The notes under the pieces: generated by a model
Seen by the model: only the letters and a program-made list of their open reading frames with translations
Database searches by the model: none
What the model was told of the DNA's origin: nothing
Translations under genes and position numbers: made by a program
Part shown: piece by piece, positions 24,538 to 33,534 of the stretch
How the letters are laid out: each line of letters starts with the position of its first letter
Position numbering within the stretch: the stretch's first letter is position 1
Origin: Alphaproteobacteria bacterium
GTDB taxonomy: Bacteria; Pseudomonadota; Alphaproteobacteria; Rhodobacterales; Rhodobacteraceae
DNA length: 40,297 nucleotides
Direction: 5' to 3'
NCBI GenBank assembly: GCA_016869835.1
Contig: VGDH01000010.1
Location: 1-40,297, forward strand

Positions 24538-25803
24538 TTACAACCATTCCGGGATGTTATCGCGTGCAAGCATTTCGTCAAATGTCGGTCGCGCCCGAAT
24601 GACGGCGAAGTGATCGCCCTGCACCAGCACTTCGGGGATCAGCGGCCGCGTGTTGTATTCGCTGGCCATGACAGCACCATAAGCACCTGCCGAGCGAAAC
24701 GCCACCAGATCGCCCTCGGCCAACAGGGGCAAGCCGCGCCCCTTGGCAAAGGTATCGCCGGTCTCGCACACCGGGCCGACCACATCATAGCCCGCCGACG
24801 GCCCACCCGCCGCAGGTTCGATCACTGGCACGATGTCATGATGCGCGCCATACATCGAGGGGCGCACCAGATCATTCATCGCGGCATCCAGGATCAGGAA
24901 ATCCCGCCCCTCGCCCTGTTTCACATAGATCACGCCCGCGACCAAAATCCCGGCATTGCCGGAAATCAGACGCCCCGGCTCGATCTCGATCTCGCAGCCC
25001 AGATGGCCGACGGTGCGCTTGATCAGCGCGCCATAATCGGTGGGCAAGGGCGGGGCTTCATTGGACCGCGTGTAGGGAATCCCCAAGCCACCGCCCAGAT
25101 CCAGCCGATCAATCGTATGGCCTTGACCGCGCAGGGTTTCGGTCAGGCTGGCAACCTTCTTGAACGCCTCTTCAAAGGGGGCCAGATCGGTCAACTGGCT
25201 GCCGATATGCACGTCAATCCCCACGACCTTCAGGCCGGGCAGACGGGCAATTTCGCCGTAAACTTCACACGCGCGGGAAATCGGGATGCCAAACTTGTTG
25301 TCCGATTTGCCCGTGGCAATCTTTTCATGGGTCTTGGCGTCCACGTCCGGGTTCACCCGCACGGTGACAGGGGCCACCACGCCCATGGATGTGGCCACCT
25401 CGGACAAGGCCCGCATCTCGGGCTCGGATTCCAGGTTGAACTGGCGAATCCCGCCCTCCAAGGCCAACCGCATCTCCTCACGCGTCTTGCCCACGCCGGA
25501 AAACACGATCCGATCGCCCGGCACGCCTGCGGCCCGCGCCCGGCGATATTCGCCGCCCGACACCACATCCATCCCAGCGCCGAGATCACCCAAGAGCTTC
25601 AACACCGCAATGTTGGACAGCGACTTGATGGCAAAGCAAACCTGATGCGGCAGGGGCGACAGCGCCTCGGTGAACAGCCGGTAATGCCGCGTCAGGGTCG
25701 CGGCGGAATAGACATAGAACGGCGTCCCGACAGCGACGGCAATATCGGGGATCGCCACGTCCTCGGCATGAAGGATGCCGGATTTATAGATGAAATGATC
25801 CAT
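24538..25803 (-). CDS. lysA: diaminopimelate decarboxylase
   Basis: Last step of lysine synthesis: a PLP-dependent enzyme turning meso-DAP into L-lysine, 421 residues. The PLP lysine is in CFAIKSLSN; other family blocks are GGEYRRARAAGVPGDRIVFSG, VRVNPDVDAKTHEKIATG, the glycine-rich phosphate loop LDLGGGLGIPY, EPGRLISGNAG and the active-site Cys in GPVCETGDTFAKGR. It is in the minus-strand run argH - lipoprotein - lysA - TIGR02302. Confidence 0.97.
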   Translation of the reverse strand: MDHFIYKSGILHAEDVAIPDIAVAVGTPFYVYSAATLTRHYRLFTEALSPLPHQVCFAIKSLSNIAVLKLLGDLGAGMDVVSGGEYRRARAAGVPGDRIVFSGVGKTREEMRLALEGGIRQFNLESEPEMRALSEVATSMGVVAPVTVRVNPDVDAKTHEKIATGKSDNKFGIPISRACEVYGEIARLPGLKVVGIDVHIGSQLTDLAPFEEAFKKVASLTETLRGQGHTIDRLDLGGGLGIPYTRSNEAPPLPTDYGALIKRTVGHLGCEIEIEPGRLISGNAGILVAGVIYVKQGEGRDFLILDAAMNDLVRPSMYGAHHDIVPVIEPAAGGPSAGYDVVGPVCETGDTFAKGRGLPLLAEGDLVAFRSAGAYGAVMASEYNTRPLIPEVLVQGDHFAVIRARPTFDEMLARDNIPEWL

Positions 25804-25861
25804 GCGCGCGCAGCCTCAACCTTGTCACGCCCGCGTATAGCACAAGCCGCCCGCGCCGCAA

Positions 25862-26038
25862 TCAGCAGCGATCTGGCCCCTCGGGACTGGGCGCGCCAAA
25901 ACTTACCCCGGCCTTGACACAGCCCGTCACCGTGATCCCGGCCTCGGATGACGATTGCGCCGCCGGGGCCTCGGGCTTTCCGTCAGCGCCGCAGGCGGCA
26001 AGGGTGGCAAAGAGAAAAAGCGCAAGAGCGGGTTTCAT
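25862..26038 (-). CDS. small lipoprotein between argH and lysA
   Basis: A 58-residue protein. The signal peptide MKPALALFLFATLAAC ends in a lipobox (LAAC), followed by a short Ala/Ser/Pro region and VTGCVKAGVSFGAPS. Tiny lipoproteins at this place between argH and lysA are common in alphaproteobacteria; function is unknown. ATG 26038 is preceded by an AAGGA site. The gap to lysA is 58 bases. Confidence 0.75.
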   Translation of the reverse strand: MKPALALFLFATLAACGADGKPEAPAAQSSSEAGITVTGCVKAGVSFGAPSPEGPDRC

Positions 26039-26060
26039 GATGGTCCTTCTTGTGATCCTT

Positions 26061-26087
26061 GACCGGGGCAAAAGCACGGCCCCGGTC
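26061..26087 (-). other. intercistronic hairpin upstream of the small lipoprotein gene
   Basis: Perfect 9-bp stem GACCGGGGC (26061-26069) / GCCCCGGTC (26079-26087) with a 9-base loop, in the 144-base gap between argH and the lipoprotein gene. No U-run follows in the direction of transcription, so mRNA processing or attenuation is as likely as termination. Confidence 0.4.
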
Positions 26088-26182
26088 CTGAAGATCGGCC
26101 CGCACAGCCCCTGGCGCAAGCCCTTTCGCGGCTGCGCCCGGGGGCCTAAACGAAAGGCCGATCGCCCGTGGCCAAGCATGCC

Positions 26183-27583
26183 TTAGCCCAGCGCGGCTTT
26201 CCAGCGCGCCACCTGCTCGGCCACCCGCACCGGCGAGGTTCCGCCATAGGACAGGCGCGACCGGACCGAGTTTTCCACGCCCAGAACCTCGAACACCTCA
26301 GCCGTGATGCCCGCATGAACCGATTGCATCTGCTGAAGCGTCAGGTCCGGCAGGTCAATGCCCGCCTTTTCCGCCATGGCCACCAGCGTTCCGGTGACAT
26401 GGTGGGCATCGCGGAAGGGCAGGCCCAGCCGCCGCACCAGCCAATCTGCCAAATCGGTCGCGGTGGAAAATCCGCTCGCCGCCGCCGCCCGCAGCACCTC
26501 GCGGTTGGCGGTCATATCGCTGACCATCCCGGTCATCGCGGCCAAGCCCAGCATCAGCGTGTCGGCGGCGTCAAATGTCTGCTCTTTGTCTTCCTGCATG
26601 TCCTTGGAATAGGTCAGCACCAGACCCTTCATGATGGTGAACAAGGCCACCGTCGCCCCCAGGATCCGCCCCAGCTTCGCGCGCAACAACTCCGCCGCAT
26701 CGGGGTTCTTCTTCTGCGGCATGATGGAACTGCCCGTGGTCCACTTGTCCGACAGCCGCACGAACCGGAACTGGGCAGAGGACCAGATCACCAATTCCTC
26801 GGCAAAGCGGCTGAGGTGCATGGCGCAAATGCTGCTGGCCGCCAGAAACTCCAAAGCGAAATCGCGATCCGACACCGAATCAAGGCTGTTCGCCGTAGGC
26901 CGATCAAAGCCCAGCGCCTTCGCCGTGGCAAAGCGGTCAATCGGGAAAGACGTCCCCGCCAAGGCGGCCGCCCCCAAGGGGCACTCATTCATCCGTTTGC
27001 GCGCATCTTCAAAGCGCGACCGGTCGCGGGCGAACATCTCGACATAGGCCAGCATGTGATGCCCCCATGTCACCGGCTGGGCGGTCTGCAAATGGGTGAA
27101 CCCCGGCATCACCCAATCTGCCCCCGCCTCGGCCTGCGCCAAGAACGCCCGCATCAATTCGGTCAGCCCGGCAATCGCCGCGTCGCATTGGTCGCGCACC
27201 CACAGCCGGAAATCCACCGCCACCTGATCGTTGCGGCTGCGCCCCGTGTGCAACCGCTTGCCCGCCTCGCCGACAATCTCGGTCAAACGGCTTTCCACGT
27301 TCAGGTGAATATCCTCGAGCGCCGTCGAAAAGGTGAACTTCCCCCCCTCGATCTCTGACAACACCGTGAGCAGCCCTTCCCCAATGGCCGCCGCATCGCT
27401 ATCGCTAAGGATACCTTGCGCGGCCAACATGGCGGCATGGGCGCGCGATCCGGCAATGTCCTGCGCATAAAGCCGCTGGTCAAAGCCGATCGAGGCGTTG
27501 ATCGCCGTCATGATGGCATCGGGGCCCGAGGCAAAGCGCCCACCCCACATGGTGTTCGCGGCGGTGTCTTTGGATTGGGTCAT
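26183..27583 (-). CDS. argH: argininosuccinate lyase
   Basis: Last step of arginine synthesis: cleaves argininosuccinate to arginine and fumarate. 466 residues, normal. The fumarase/aspartase signature [12 protein letters not shown] is present, as are the N-terminal [10 protein letters not shown], the substrate-binding [15 protein letters not shown] and [17 protein letters not shown]. Only 22 bases separate its start from that of the divergent tlpA-like gene, so the two promoters must lie inside or against each other's genes. Confidence 0.97.
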   Translation of the reverse strand: MTQSKDTAANTMWGGRFASGPDAIMTAINASIGFDQRLYAQDIAGSRAHAAMLAAQGILSDSDAAAIGEGLLTVLSEIEGGKFTFSTALEDIHLNVESRLTEIVGEAGKRLHTGRSRNDQVAVDFRLWVRDQCDAAIAGLTELMRAFLAQAEAGADWVMPGFTHLQTAQPVTWGHHMLAYVEMFARDRSRFEDARKRMNECPLGAAALAGTSFPIDRFATAKALGFDRPTANSLDSVSDRDFALEFLAASSICAMHLSRFAEELVIWSSAQFRFVRLSDKWTTGSSIMPQKKNPDAAELLRAKLGRILGATVALFTIMKGLVLTYSKDMQEDKEQTFDAADTLMLGLAAMTGMVSDMTANREVLRAAAASGFSTATDLADWLVRRLGLPFRDAHHVTGTLVAMAEKAGIDLPDLTLQQMQSVHAGITAEVFEVLGVENSVRSRLSYGGTSPVRVAEQVARWKAALG

Positions 27584-27605
27584 GATCTGGCCTGTTGGGG
27601 GAAGA

Positions 27606-28148
27606 ATGCGGAACGCTCTTGCGGTGCTTTATACGGCCTTGATGCTTGGTGCAAACCCGGCCCATGCCGATCTGTCGGCCTTTGTCACCGGCGACATGGC
27701 CAAAATGGTGCTGTCCGACCCGGCCCCCCTGCCAGACGCCGCCCTGATCGACATGGCAGACGGCCCGCGCACGATGGCCGAGTTTCAGGGCAAATGGGTG
27801 GTCCTGAATTTCTGGGCCACATGGTGCCCCCCCTGCCGCGAGGAAATGCCCGCGCTGGATCGGTTGCAAGCCGCCATGCCCGAGATTGCCGTGGTCCCCC
27901 TTGCAACCGGCCGCAACGACCCCACCGCGATTGAACGGTTTTTCACCGAGGCCGCCATTGCGAACCTTGAAAACATCCGCGATCCAAAATCCGAACTCGC
28001 CCGCGCCATGGGCGTCATGGGCCTGCCGGTGACGGTGATCATCAACCCCGAAGGCCACGAAGTCGGCCGCCTGATCGGTGACGCCCATTGGGACAGCCCC
28101 GACGCCCAAGCCCTGATCAAGGCGCTGATGGCGGCCGACGGCTCATAG
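27606..28148 (+). CDS. TlpA/ResA-type periplasmic thioredoxin-like protein
   Basis: A 180-residue exported thiol-disulfide protein. The signal peptide (about 1-21, ending ANPAHA) is followed by a thioredoxin fold with the active site [15 protein letters not shown] (CPPC) and the cis-Pro loop [18 protein letters not shown]. TlpA-type proteins keep cytochrome c or oxidase cysteines reduced. A GGGGGA ribosome site precedes ATG 27606. Divergence from argH with only 22 bases between starts is a layout I associate with alphaproteobacteria. The exact partner is unknown. Confidence 0.9.
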   Translation: MRNALAVLYTALMLGANPAHADLSAFVTGDMAKMVLSDPAPLPDAALIDMADGPRTMAEFQGKWVVLNFWATWCPPCREEMPALDRLQAAMPEIAVVPLATGRNDPTAIERFFTEAAIANLENIRDPKSELARAMGVMGLPVTVIINPEGHEVGRLIGDAHWDSPDAQALIKALMAADGS

Positions 28149-28227
28149 CCCGAGACCCGACCGCGCAAGACAGACATGCGCCCACCAGAGTCCAGTCTGG
28201 CGGACGCTTTGGTCAAGGTCCGCTCGT

Positions 28228-28731
28228 TCAGTGGCAGGCAGGGCGCTTGCCCGGCAACAGCACTTTGTCGATCACATGGATCACGCCATTGTCGGCCTTG
28301 ATGTCGGCGATGATCACATTGGCCACCTCGCCCGTGCCATCGGCAACGGTCACCCCATCGGCCCCGGCGGTGATACACAGCCGCTGGCTGGTCAGCATCG
28401 GCTTGAAATAGTTGGACCCGGCCGGAATGCCGGCAGCGGGCAGATTGCGGTCATCGACATGGTACAGCAGAATATCGGTCAACTGCCCTTTGTTTTCCGG
28501 CTTCAACAGGATGTCAACCGTGCCCGCAGGCAGGGCCGCAAAGGCCTCATTGACCGGGGCGAACACCGTGAAATGGCCCGGACGTGCCAGGGTATCGGCC
28601 AGCCCAGCCGCGGTGACCGCCGCCACAAGGGTGAAAAAACGTTCGTCCCCCGCCGCAATGTCGGTGATGCTCTGCGCCTGCGCCGCAGTCGCCGAAAAGG
28701 CCAGCATGGCCAGGGTCAGTTTCAATTTCAT
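28228..28731 (-). CDS. fasciclin (FAS1) domain secreted protein
   Basis: A 167-residue protein: signal peptide (MKLKLTLAMLAFSATAAQA) and one FAS1 adhesion domain (about 22-160). Family boxes are visible: FFTLVAAVTAAGLADTL, H1 FTVFAPVNEAFAALPAGTV, LTDILLYHVDDRNLPA and H2 NVIIADIKADNGVIHVIDKVLLP. Two Cys (in RLCITAG and the end RPACH) may form a disulfide. ATG 28731 opens the signal peptide. It is probably periplasmic or surface-associated; ligand unknown. Confidence 0.93.
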   Translation of the reverse strand: MKLKLTLAMLAFSATAAQAQSITDIAAGDERFFTLVAAVTAAGLADTLARPGHFTVFAPVNEAFAALPAGTVDILLKPENKGQLTDILLYHVDDRNLPAAGIPAGSNYFKPMLTSQRLCITAGADGVTVADGTGEVANVIIADIKADNGVIHVIDKVLLPGKRPACH

Positions 28732-28979
28732 GATGCAATCTCTTCTGTTGAACAACGGGCATCCTTGCCTCGTCCTGACCGAAACGACAGGCGACCCAGA
28801 CCGGATGCCATTGTTTCAGGCCGGTGACAGAGACGTCAGATCGCGTGATCGCGCCCAGGCGGCCCATCGCAGCAGCGAAGGGGGGCATTCGCCCCATTGT
28901 TTCGAAAATTCCCCCAATCCACCGCAATTCCGCCGCGATTGTCCACAACCACTGCAAAGATGAACCCACAGGAGGTCAT

Positions 28980-29486
28980 GTGACGCGTATGAGTGAACAC
29001 CCCGGCCCGATTGCCCAGCCGGTTGCCCTTCCCGATGGGCTCAAGGCCTGGATCGAAACCCAAGGGCCGAAGGTCTGGCATACCTTTGCGCGCGGTGTCG
29101 AATTCGACGACCCGAACGCCACGATCGACCTTCTTCTGGCCGCCCATTGGATCGCCCACCAACCCGACATGGACCGCGCCACCGGGCTTTTGCTCTTGGC
29201 CCGGGCGCTGCGGGCCGGGCTGCACATCTATGCCCCGCCCGCCATGGATGACACCGCCGCCCGCGCCTTCTGCATCGACCTGCACCAGCGCCTCTCGCTG
29301 ACCCAGTCCGAAGCCCGCCTGCCGCTGATGCCCGAAGATCACGCCGCGATCGAGGCGCTCTTCCACGCCGAAGCCCCGCTTCCCCTGCCGGCCTGCGCCT
29401 TGAAAAGGGGGATCGTCCCCACCGCCTTCAGCTTTCACCGCAATCGCCCGCATCTGATCGCCGCCAGCCTGCGCCGTAACGCCTGA
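28980..29486 (+). CDS. hypothetical protein, DUF4274-like
   Basis: A soluble protein of 168 residues. The segment WHTFARGVEFDDPNATIDLL then HQPDMDRATGLLLLARALR resembles DUF4274 (a W-D-D pattern and a 'cDrATAL' helix), but I am only moderately sure. GTG 28980 lies 4 bases after a strong AGGAGG; ATG 28989 is the alternative, with a long spacing of 13. The 248 bases between this gene and the divergent fasciclin gene show no clear feature. Confidence 0.6.
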   Translation: MTRMSEHPGPIAQPVALPDGLKAWIETQGPKVWHTFARGVEFDDPNATIDLLLAAHWIAHQPDMDRATGLLLLARALRAGLHIYAPPAMDDTAARAFCIDLHQRLSLTQSEARLPLMPEDHAAIEALFHAEAPLPLPACALKRGIVPTAFSFHRNRPHLIAASLRRNA

Positions 29487-29564
29487 CCTCAGGCACACCG
29501 CGTCGCCCCCTTGCATCGGCGGGGCCTTCCCGCTAGCACGATTGCCACCCAAAGGAGGCGCGTG

Positions 29565-30647
29565 ATGGACGGGCTTGACGATCTGAAGGCCACATATCTG
29601 ACGGCGGTCGCCACCGTCCAGGACGAGGCTGCCTTGGAAGAATTGCGCGTATCCGCCCTAGGCAAGAAGGGCGAGATTTCCGCGCTGATGGCGGGTCTGG
29701 ACAAGATGGAGCCCGACCAACGCAAGGCCGCCGGTGCCATGCTGAACGTCCTTAAGGATGAGATCGACGCCGCACTCCGCGCCAAAAAGGCTGGCCTCTC
29801 CGATGCCGCCCTTGACGCCCGCCTGCGCGAGGAATGGCTAGACGTCACGCTTCCCGGCCGCCCGCGCCCGCGCGGCACCATCCACCCGGTGAGCCAGGTG
29901 ATGGAAGAACTCACCGCCATTTTCGCCGACATGGGCTTTGCCGTCGCCGAAGGCCCGCAGGTGGAATCCGACTGGTATAACTTCGACGCGCTGAACATCC
30001 CGCCCGAACACCCCGCGCGGCAGGAACATGACACCTTCTTCATGCACCGCGACGCAGGCGACGCCCGCCCGCCGCATGTGCTGCGCACCCACACCAGCCC
30101 GGTGCAAATCCGTGCCATGACCGAACAAGGCGCGCCCATCCGCGTCATCGCCCCGGGCCGCGTCTACCGCATGGACATGGACCAGACCCACACGCCGATG
30201 TTCCATCAGGTTGAAGGTCTGGCGATTGACCGCGACATCTCGATGGCCAATCTGAAATGGACTCTCGAGGAATTCTGCCGCGCGTTTTTCGAGGTGGACA
30301 AGGTCGAACTGCGCTTCCGCGCCTCGCATTTCCCCTTCACCGAACCCTCGGCCGAGGTCGACATCCGCTATTCCAACGTCGGAGGACAACTCCGCATCGG
30401 CGAAGGCGACAAGTGGATGGAGATCCTTGGTTCCGGCATGGTTCACCCCAAGGTGCTGGCCGCCGCAGGCGTCAACCCCGACGAATGGCAGGGCTTTGCC
30501 TTCGGCATGGGCATCGACCGTATCGCCATGCTGAAATACGGCATCCCAGACCTGCGCGCCTTCTTCGAAAGCGACCTTCGCTGGCTGCGCCACTATGGCT
30601 TCTCAGCCATCGACATGCCCGACCTTGCGGGCGGGTTGTCCAGCTAA
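29565..30647 (+). CDS. pheS: phenylalanine--tRNA ligase alpha subunit
   Basis: Catalytic subunit of PheRS, 360 residues. An N-terminal coiled coil (about 1-90; [18 protein letters not shown]) contacts tRNA. Class II motifs follow: motif 1 region [19 protein letters not shown], motif 2 [21 protein letters not shown], and motif 3 [23 protein letters not shown] 29565 has an AAAGGAGG site. It is not followed by pheT; a convergent P1 peptidase stop codon lies one base beyond its stop. Confidence 0.97.
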   Translation: MDGLDDLKATYLTAVATVQDEAALEELRVSALGKKGEISALMAGLDKMEPDQRKAAGAMLNVLKDEIDAALRAKKAGLSDAALDARLREEWLDVTLPGRPRPRGTIHPVSQVMEELTAIFADMGFAVAEGPQVESDWYNFDALNIPPEHPARQEHDTFFMHRDAGDARPPHVLRTHTSPVQIRAMTEQGAPIRVIAPGRVYRMDMDQTHTPMFHQVEGLAIDRDISMANLKWTLEEFCRAFFEVDKVELRFRASHFPFTEPSAEVDIRYSNVGGQLRIGEGDKWMEILGSGMVHPKVLAAAGVNPDEWQGFAFGMGIDRIAMLKYGIPDLRAFFESDLRWLRHYGFSAIDMPDLAGGLSS

Positions 30648-30648
30648 C

Positions 30649-31644
30649 CTAGCGCCGCCCGTAAACCCGCGCCCAAGCCGGTTGCCGGTCCCCCGGCATC
30701 GGGCTCGCCTCATAAACCGCACGCGCAATCGCGCGGGCAAGGCAACTTGCCGCCGCATGGCCCATCTGGAACGAGTCGCGCAAGGGGTCAGCCATCACCC
30801 GCTCCCCCGTCGCGGCGGCAAAGACCAGATCGCCATCCAAGGGCGTATGTGACGGCACCAAGGCCCGCGCCATCCCATCCTGCGCCGCCGTGGCCATGCG
30901 CTGGCATTCGGCCTGGGTCAACCACGCATCGGTGGCGACAATCGCAATCGTCGTGGCCTCGCCCATCCGCTTCATCGGCTCTGGTTCCGCCGCCGCATCA
31001 TAACGGCCCTGCGCCCCCAATCCGCCAAACTCACCCCCCAACTCAAACGGATGCGCCCAAAACCCCGGCCCCTCGCCGATGGTGGCCGAGCCCAGCGCAT
31101 TGACGGCAACCAAAGCCCCGACCGTAATCCCACTGTCCAGAACGGCCGAGGCGCTGCCCAGCCCGCCCTTCCACCGCCCCGTCAGCGCGCCATAGCCCGC
31201 CCCCGCGCTGCCAAGCGCAAACTCTGGCCCCGCCGCCTGCAAGGCCGCCAAACCCAGATCGGCATAGGGATTGCGCTGCCAACTTTTGTCGCCGCCGTTC
31301 AAGAGATCAAACAGAATGGCCCCCGGCACGATCGGCACCCGCTGATCACCCACCGCAAAGCCGCGCCCCATCGCGCGCAACCAATCTGCCACCCCCGAAC
31401 AGGCATCCAGCCCAAAGGCCGACCCACCCGACAGCACCAAGGCATCCACCTCTTGCACCAGCCGATCAGGCGCCAAAAGATCCGTCTCCCGCGTGCCGGG
31501 CGCCCCGCCCATCACATGCACCGCCGCCGTGAATGGCCGATCCCCGACCAGAACCGTGCAGCCCGACCGCAGGGCCGCATCCACCGCATGGCCCACCCGC
31601 AGCCCCGCGACATCGGTGATCAGGTTGCGCGGGCCGGGTTTCAT
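30649..31644 (-). CDS. P1 family (DmpA/BapA-like, S58) aminopeptidase
   Basis: A 331-residue member of the self-cleaving Ntn-type aminopeptidase / D-esterase family. Features: NLITDVAGLRVGHA at the N-terminus, VHVMGGAPGTRETDLL, LSGGSAFGLDACSGVADWL, and the cleavage region EATTIAIVATDAWLTQAE, where the first Thr is the candidate N-terminal nucleophile (an Asn is more usual just before it; here Ala). HTPLDGDLVFAAATG follows. ATG 31644 begins MKPGPRNL; in-frame ATG 31683 is less likely. The physiological substrate is unknown. Confidence 0.9.
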   Translation of the reverse strand: MKPGPRNLITDVAGLRVGHAVDAALRSGCTVLVGDRPFTAAVHVMGGAPGTRETDLLAPDRLVQEVDALVLSGGSAFGLDACSGVADWLRAMGRGFAVGDQRVPIVPGAILFDLLNGGDKSWQRNPYADLGLAALQAAGPEFALGSAGAGYGALTGRWKGGLGSASAVLDSGITVGALVAVNALGSATIGEGPGFWAHPFELGGEFGGLGAQGRYDAAAEPEPMKRMGEATTIAIVATDAWLTQAECQRMATAAQDGMARALVPSHTPLDGDLVFAAATGERVMADPLRDSFQMGHAAASCLARAIARAVYEASPMPGDRQPAWARVYGRR

Positions 31645-31715
31645 GGCGGTCTCCTCCTTGCGGGGCCCGCGCCTGCGTGCCACCTTTCGGCCAGCAAAAC
31701 ACCAAGGGGGCGGAA

Positions 31716-31880
31716 ATGCAAAAGGTTGCGGTCATCACGGCGGGCGGCTCGGGCATGGGGGCGGCGGCGGCGCGGCGGCTGGCAGCCGATGGCTTTGCCG
31801 TGGCCATCCTGTCCTCCTCAGGCAAGGGCGAGGCGCTCAAGGCCTGGCGCCTGCGCGGCAAGCCACGCAGCTTCAGTTAA
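31716..31880 (+). pseudogene. truncated short-chain dehydrogenase/reductase (SDR), N-terminal fragment
   Basis: Begins with a good ribosome site (AAGGGGGCGG) and reads MQKVAVITAGGSGMGAAAAR with RLAADGFAVAILSSSGKGEA, the first Rossmann unit of an SDR with its nucleotide loop. After about 40 residues it turns to KAWRLRGKPRSFS and stops. A full SDR has about 250 residues; I see no continuation in any frame downstream. Divergent from the P1 peptidase. Confidence 0.7.
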
Positions 31881-32151
31881 CCCAATCCGGGCATCTGCCT
31901 GCATGACGAAAAACAGCGGTCGACTTCGGGGGACCGCCGCAAGCTGCGCCCCCTTTGCCGTTCGGGTGGCCCTTACAGGAAGCGCGGAAAACGACCGTTC
32001 ATCGCCATTGGGCCACTGCCCCCCACAGAACGGCCGCGCTCCGTTTAACACGCGCCCGCCACACGGTTGACCCAAAGACAGAAAGGCGGCATGATTTTGG
32101 GGCTGGCAAAGGCACTCGCTTGTCGCGCTCATACCGCGAAGACGCCCCGGA
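31881..32151. other. non-coding stretch after the SDR fragment
   Basis: No convincing gene on either strand. A 104-residue minus-strand frame (31818-32132) lacks a ribosome site and family character and is rejected. The sequence around 31990-32035 has the look of dispersed, degenerate intergenic DNA seen in Rhodobacterales, but I cannot name a family. Confidence 0.4.
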
Positions 32152-32176
32152 CGTGGGAGGGGGATTTGCCAGCACC

Positions 32177-32248
32177 GCGCGGTGTACCCCGATGGGTAAG
32201 GGGGGCCGGTTATCCGGCTTGATGCCGGTTCAAGTCCGGCCCCGCGCC
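32177..32248 (+). ncRNA. tRNA-like element lacking an anticodon loop (pseudo-tRNA or other structured RNA)
   Basis: A 72-base cloverleaf can be drawn. The acceptor is GCGCGG(T) / CCCGCGC with 6 of 7 pairs. The D-arm is CCCC / GGGG with loop GATGGGTAA. The T-arm is perfect, GCCGG-TTCAAGT-CCGGC, with a 5-base variable loop. The anticodon arm has a 5-bp stem (GCCGG / CCGGC) but only a 4-base loop, TTAT, so three loop bases are missing. CCA is not encoded. A competing fold pairs GGGGCCGG (32202-32209) with CCGGCCCC (32236-32243). CGTGGGA / TCCCACG (32152-32158 / 32255-32261) could close the whole. Not a normal tRNA. Confidence 0.35.
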
Positions 32249-32295
32249 TCTGTTTCCCACGATCCAGCCAACCCCCCCAAGCCTGAACACCACGC

Positions 32296-32345
32296 GCCTC
32301 CCCTCCCCCTCGTAAGGAGGGGCTGGGGGTGGGGGGCTATCCCCC
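32296..32345 (+). repeat. G-rich dispersed intergenic repeat, copy 3
   Basis: C-rich then G-rich hairpin sequence with GGGGCTGGGGGTGG (32319-32332), identical to the minus-strand core near 3731-3744. It lies just past the 3' end of the small basic protein gene. Confidence 0.45.
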
Positions 32346-32371
32346 GCCAAAGGGGAAATCCCCGAAAACCC

Positions 32372-32539
32372 TCAGCCCTTTTTCTTGGCCTCAGCCGCCG
32401 CCTTCATCCGCGCCAAAAGCTCCTCTTTCGAAGCCTTGCCCCCGCGCGGGCTTTTCTCGGCGCCCAAACCCTTCTTGCCGACCTTGTGCTTGGGGTGCTT
32501 GCCCAACGAAATCAAATTGCCTGCCGCTGCGTAATCCAT
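32372..32539 (-). CDS. small basic protein (hypothetical)
   Basis: A 55-residue, Lys-rich protein (GKHPKHKVGKKGLGAEKSPR; KEELLARMKAAAEAKKKG) with a short N-terminal MDYAAAGNLISLG. ATG 32539 lies 12 bases after the adenosine kinase stop, so they are probably cotranscribed. High charge may suit nucleic-acid binding, but no family is recognised; conservation at this locus would decide whether it is real. Confidence 0.6.
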   Translation of the reverse strand: MDYAAAGNLISLGKHPKHKVGKKGLGAEKSPRGGKASKEELLARMKAAAEAKKKG

Positions 32540-32550
32540 GCCGTTTTTCC

Positions 32551-33534
32551 TTACAAAAGCCCCTGCGCCCGAAAAAGCGCCTTCAAGTTGGCCTCGGGCC
32601 GTGCACCGTAATGGCTGATGACCTCGGCCGCCGCCGCACAACCCATACGGCCCGCCAGTTCCAGCCCCTGCCCCGTCGCCATGCCATAGATGAAACCGGC
32701 GGCAAACTGATCGCCCGCGCCGGTGGCATCCACCGGCACCACCCGACGCACCGGCACCACGGCGCGCTCGGCCCCGCGCGCCAAGATCACCTCATCGCCC
32801 GACCGCGTGCAAACCACAAGCCCCGCATCCTGCACGGCTTGGGCCAAAGCGGCCTCCAGATCGGTTTGATACAGGCTCGACCACTCATGCTCGTTGCCGA
32901 TCACATAATCCAGATCCTTCACCAACCGGCGAAAGTCGTCGCGATGCCGGTCGACGCAGAACGGGTCCGAAAGCGCAATCCCCGCGCGGCCCCCGGCCTT
33001 CTGGCACAGCTTCGCCGCCCGCTCGAAGGCCGCCTTGCCCTTGGGCTTGTCGTAAAGATAGCCCTCAAGGAACAGATAATCCGTATCCCCCGCCACCGCA
33101 TCCGACACGTCCTGAGGGCCAAGCTCGGACGAGATGCCCAGATAGGTGTTCATCGACCGCTCACCATCCTTGGACACAAAGATCATCGACCGCGAGGTCG
33201 GCAATTCCCCCCCAGGCACCGGAGGGTTGACGAAATCGGTGCCATCCTCGGCCATGCCCTGGGCATAGAACCGGCCCAGGGTGTCATCATGCACCCGACC
33301 AATGAAGGCGGTTTTCAGACCCAGATTGCCAAGCCCGGCCAGCGTATTGGCCACAGACCCACCCGGCGCCTGCACCCGGTCTTTCATCGCGGCATACAAA
33401 AGCTCGCCCCGCTCGCGCTCGACCAGTTGCATGATGCCCTTTTCGATGCCCATCATCTCAATGAAGGACTCATCGGCCTGCGTGATCACATCGACAATCG
33501 CATTGCCGATGCCCACAACCTGATACTTCTTCAT
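32551..33534 (-). CDS. adenosine kinase (PfkB family sugar kinase)
   Basis: A ribokinase-fold kinase of 327 residues. PfkB signature 1 region: GGSVANTLAGLGNLGLKTAF; signature 2 with catalytic base and anion hole: VDATGAGDQFAAGFIYG. The N-terminus KKYQVVGIGNAIVDVITQAD and the block FLEGYLYDKPKGK are typical of alphaproteobacterial adenosine kinases, which salvage adenosine to AMP. The start overlaps the nth stop by 4 bases (ATGA). Confidence 0.9.
   Translation of the reverse strand: MKKYQVVGIGNAIVDVITQADESFIEMMGIEKGIMQLVERERGELLYAAMKDRVQAPGGSVANTLAGLGNLGLKTAFIGRVHDDTLGRFYAQGMAEDGTDFVNPPVPGGELPTSRSMIFVSKDGERSMNTYLGISSELGPQDVSDAVAGDTDYLFLEGYLYDKPKGKAAFERAAKLCQKAGGRAGIALSDPFCVDRHRDDFRRLVKDLDYVIGNEHEWSSLYQTDLEAALAQAVQDAGLVVCTRSGDEVILARGAERAVVPVRRVVPVDATGAGDQFAAGFIYGMATGQGLELAGRMGCAAAAEVISHYGARPEANLKALFRAQGLL

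Noticed and set aside
24490-25917. Long plus-strand frame opposite lysA
   Set aside because: Antisense shadow; lysA is intact and complete.
31818-32132. 104-residue minus-strand frame in the decay zone
   Set aside because: No ribosome site or domain; overlaps the SDR fragment and looks like a spurious frame in dispersed intergenic sequence.
32177-32248. Functional tRNA gene or tmRNA acceptor domain
   Set aside because: Anticodon loop is only four bases, one acceptor mismatch, no CCA; tmRNA tag or characteristic ends are not visible.
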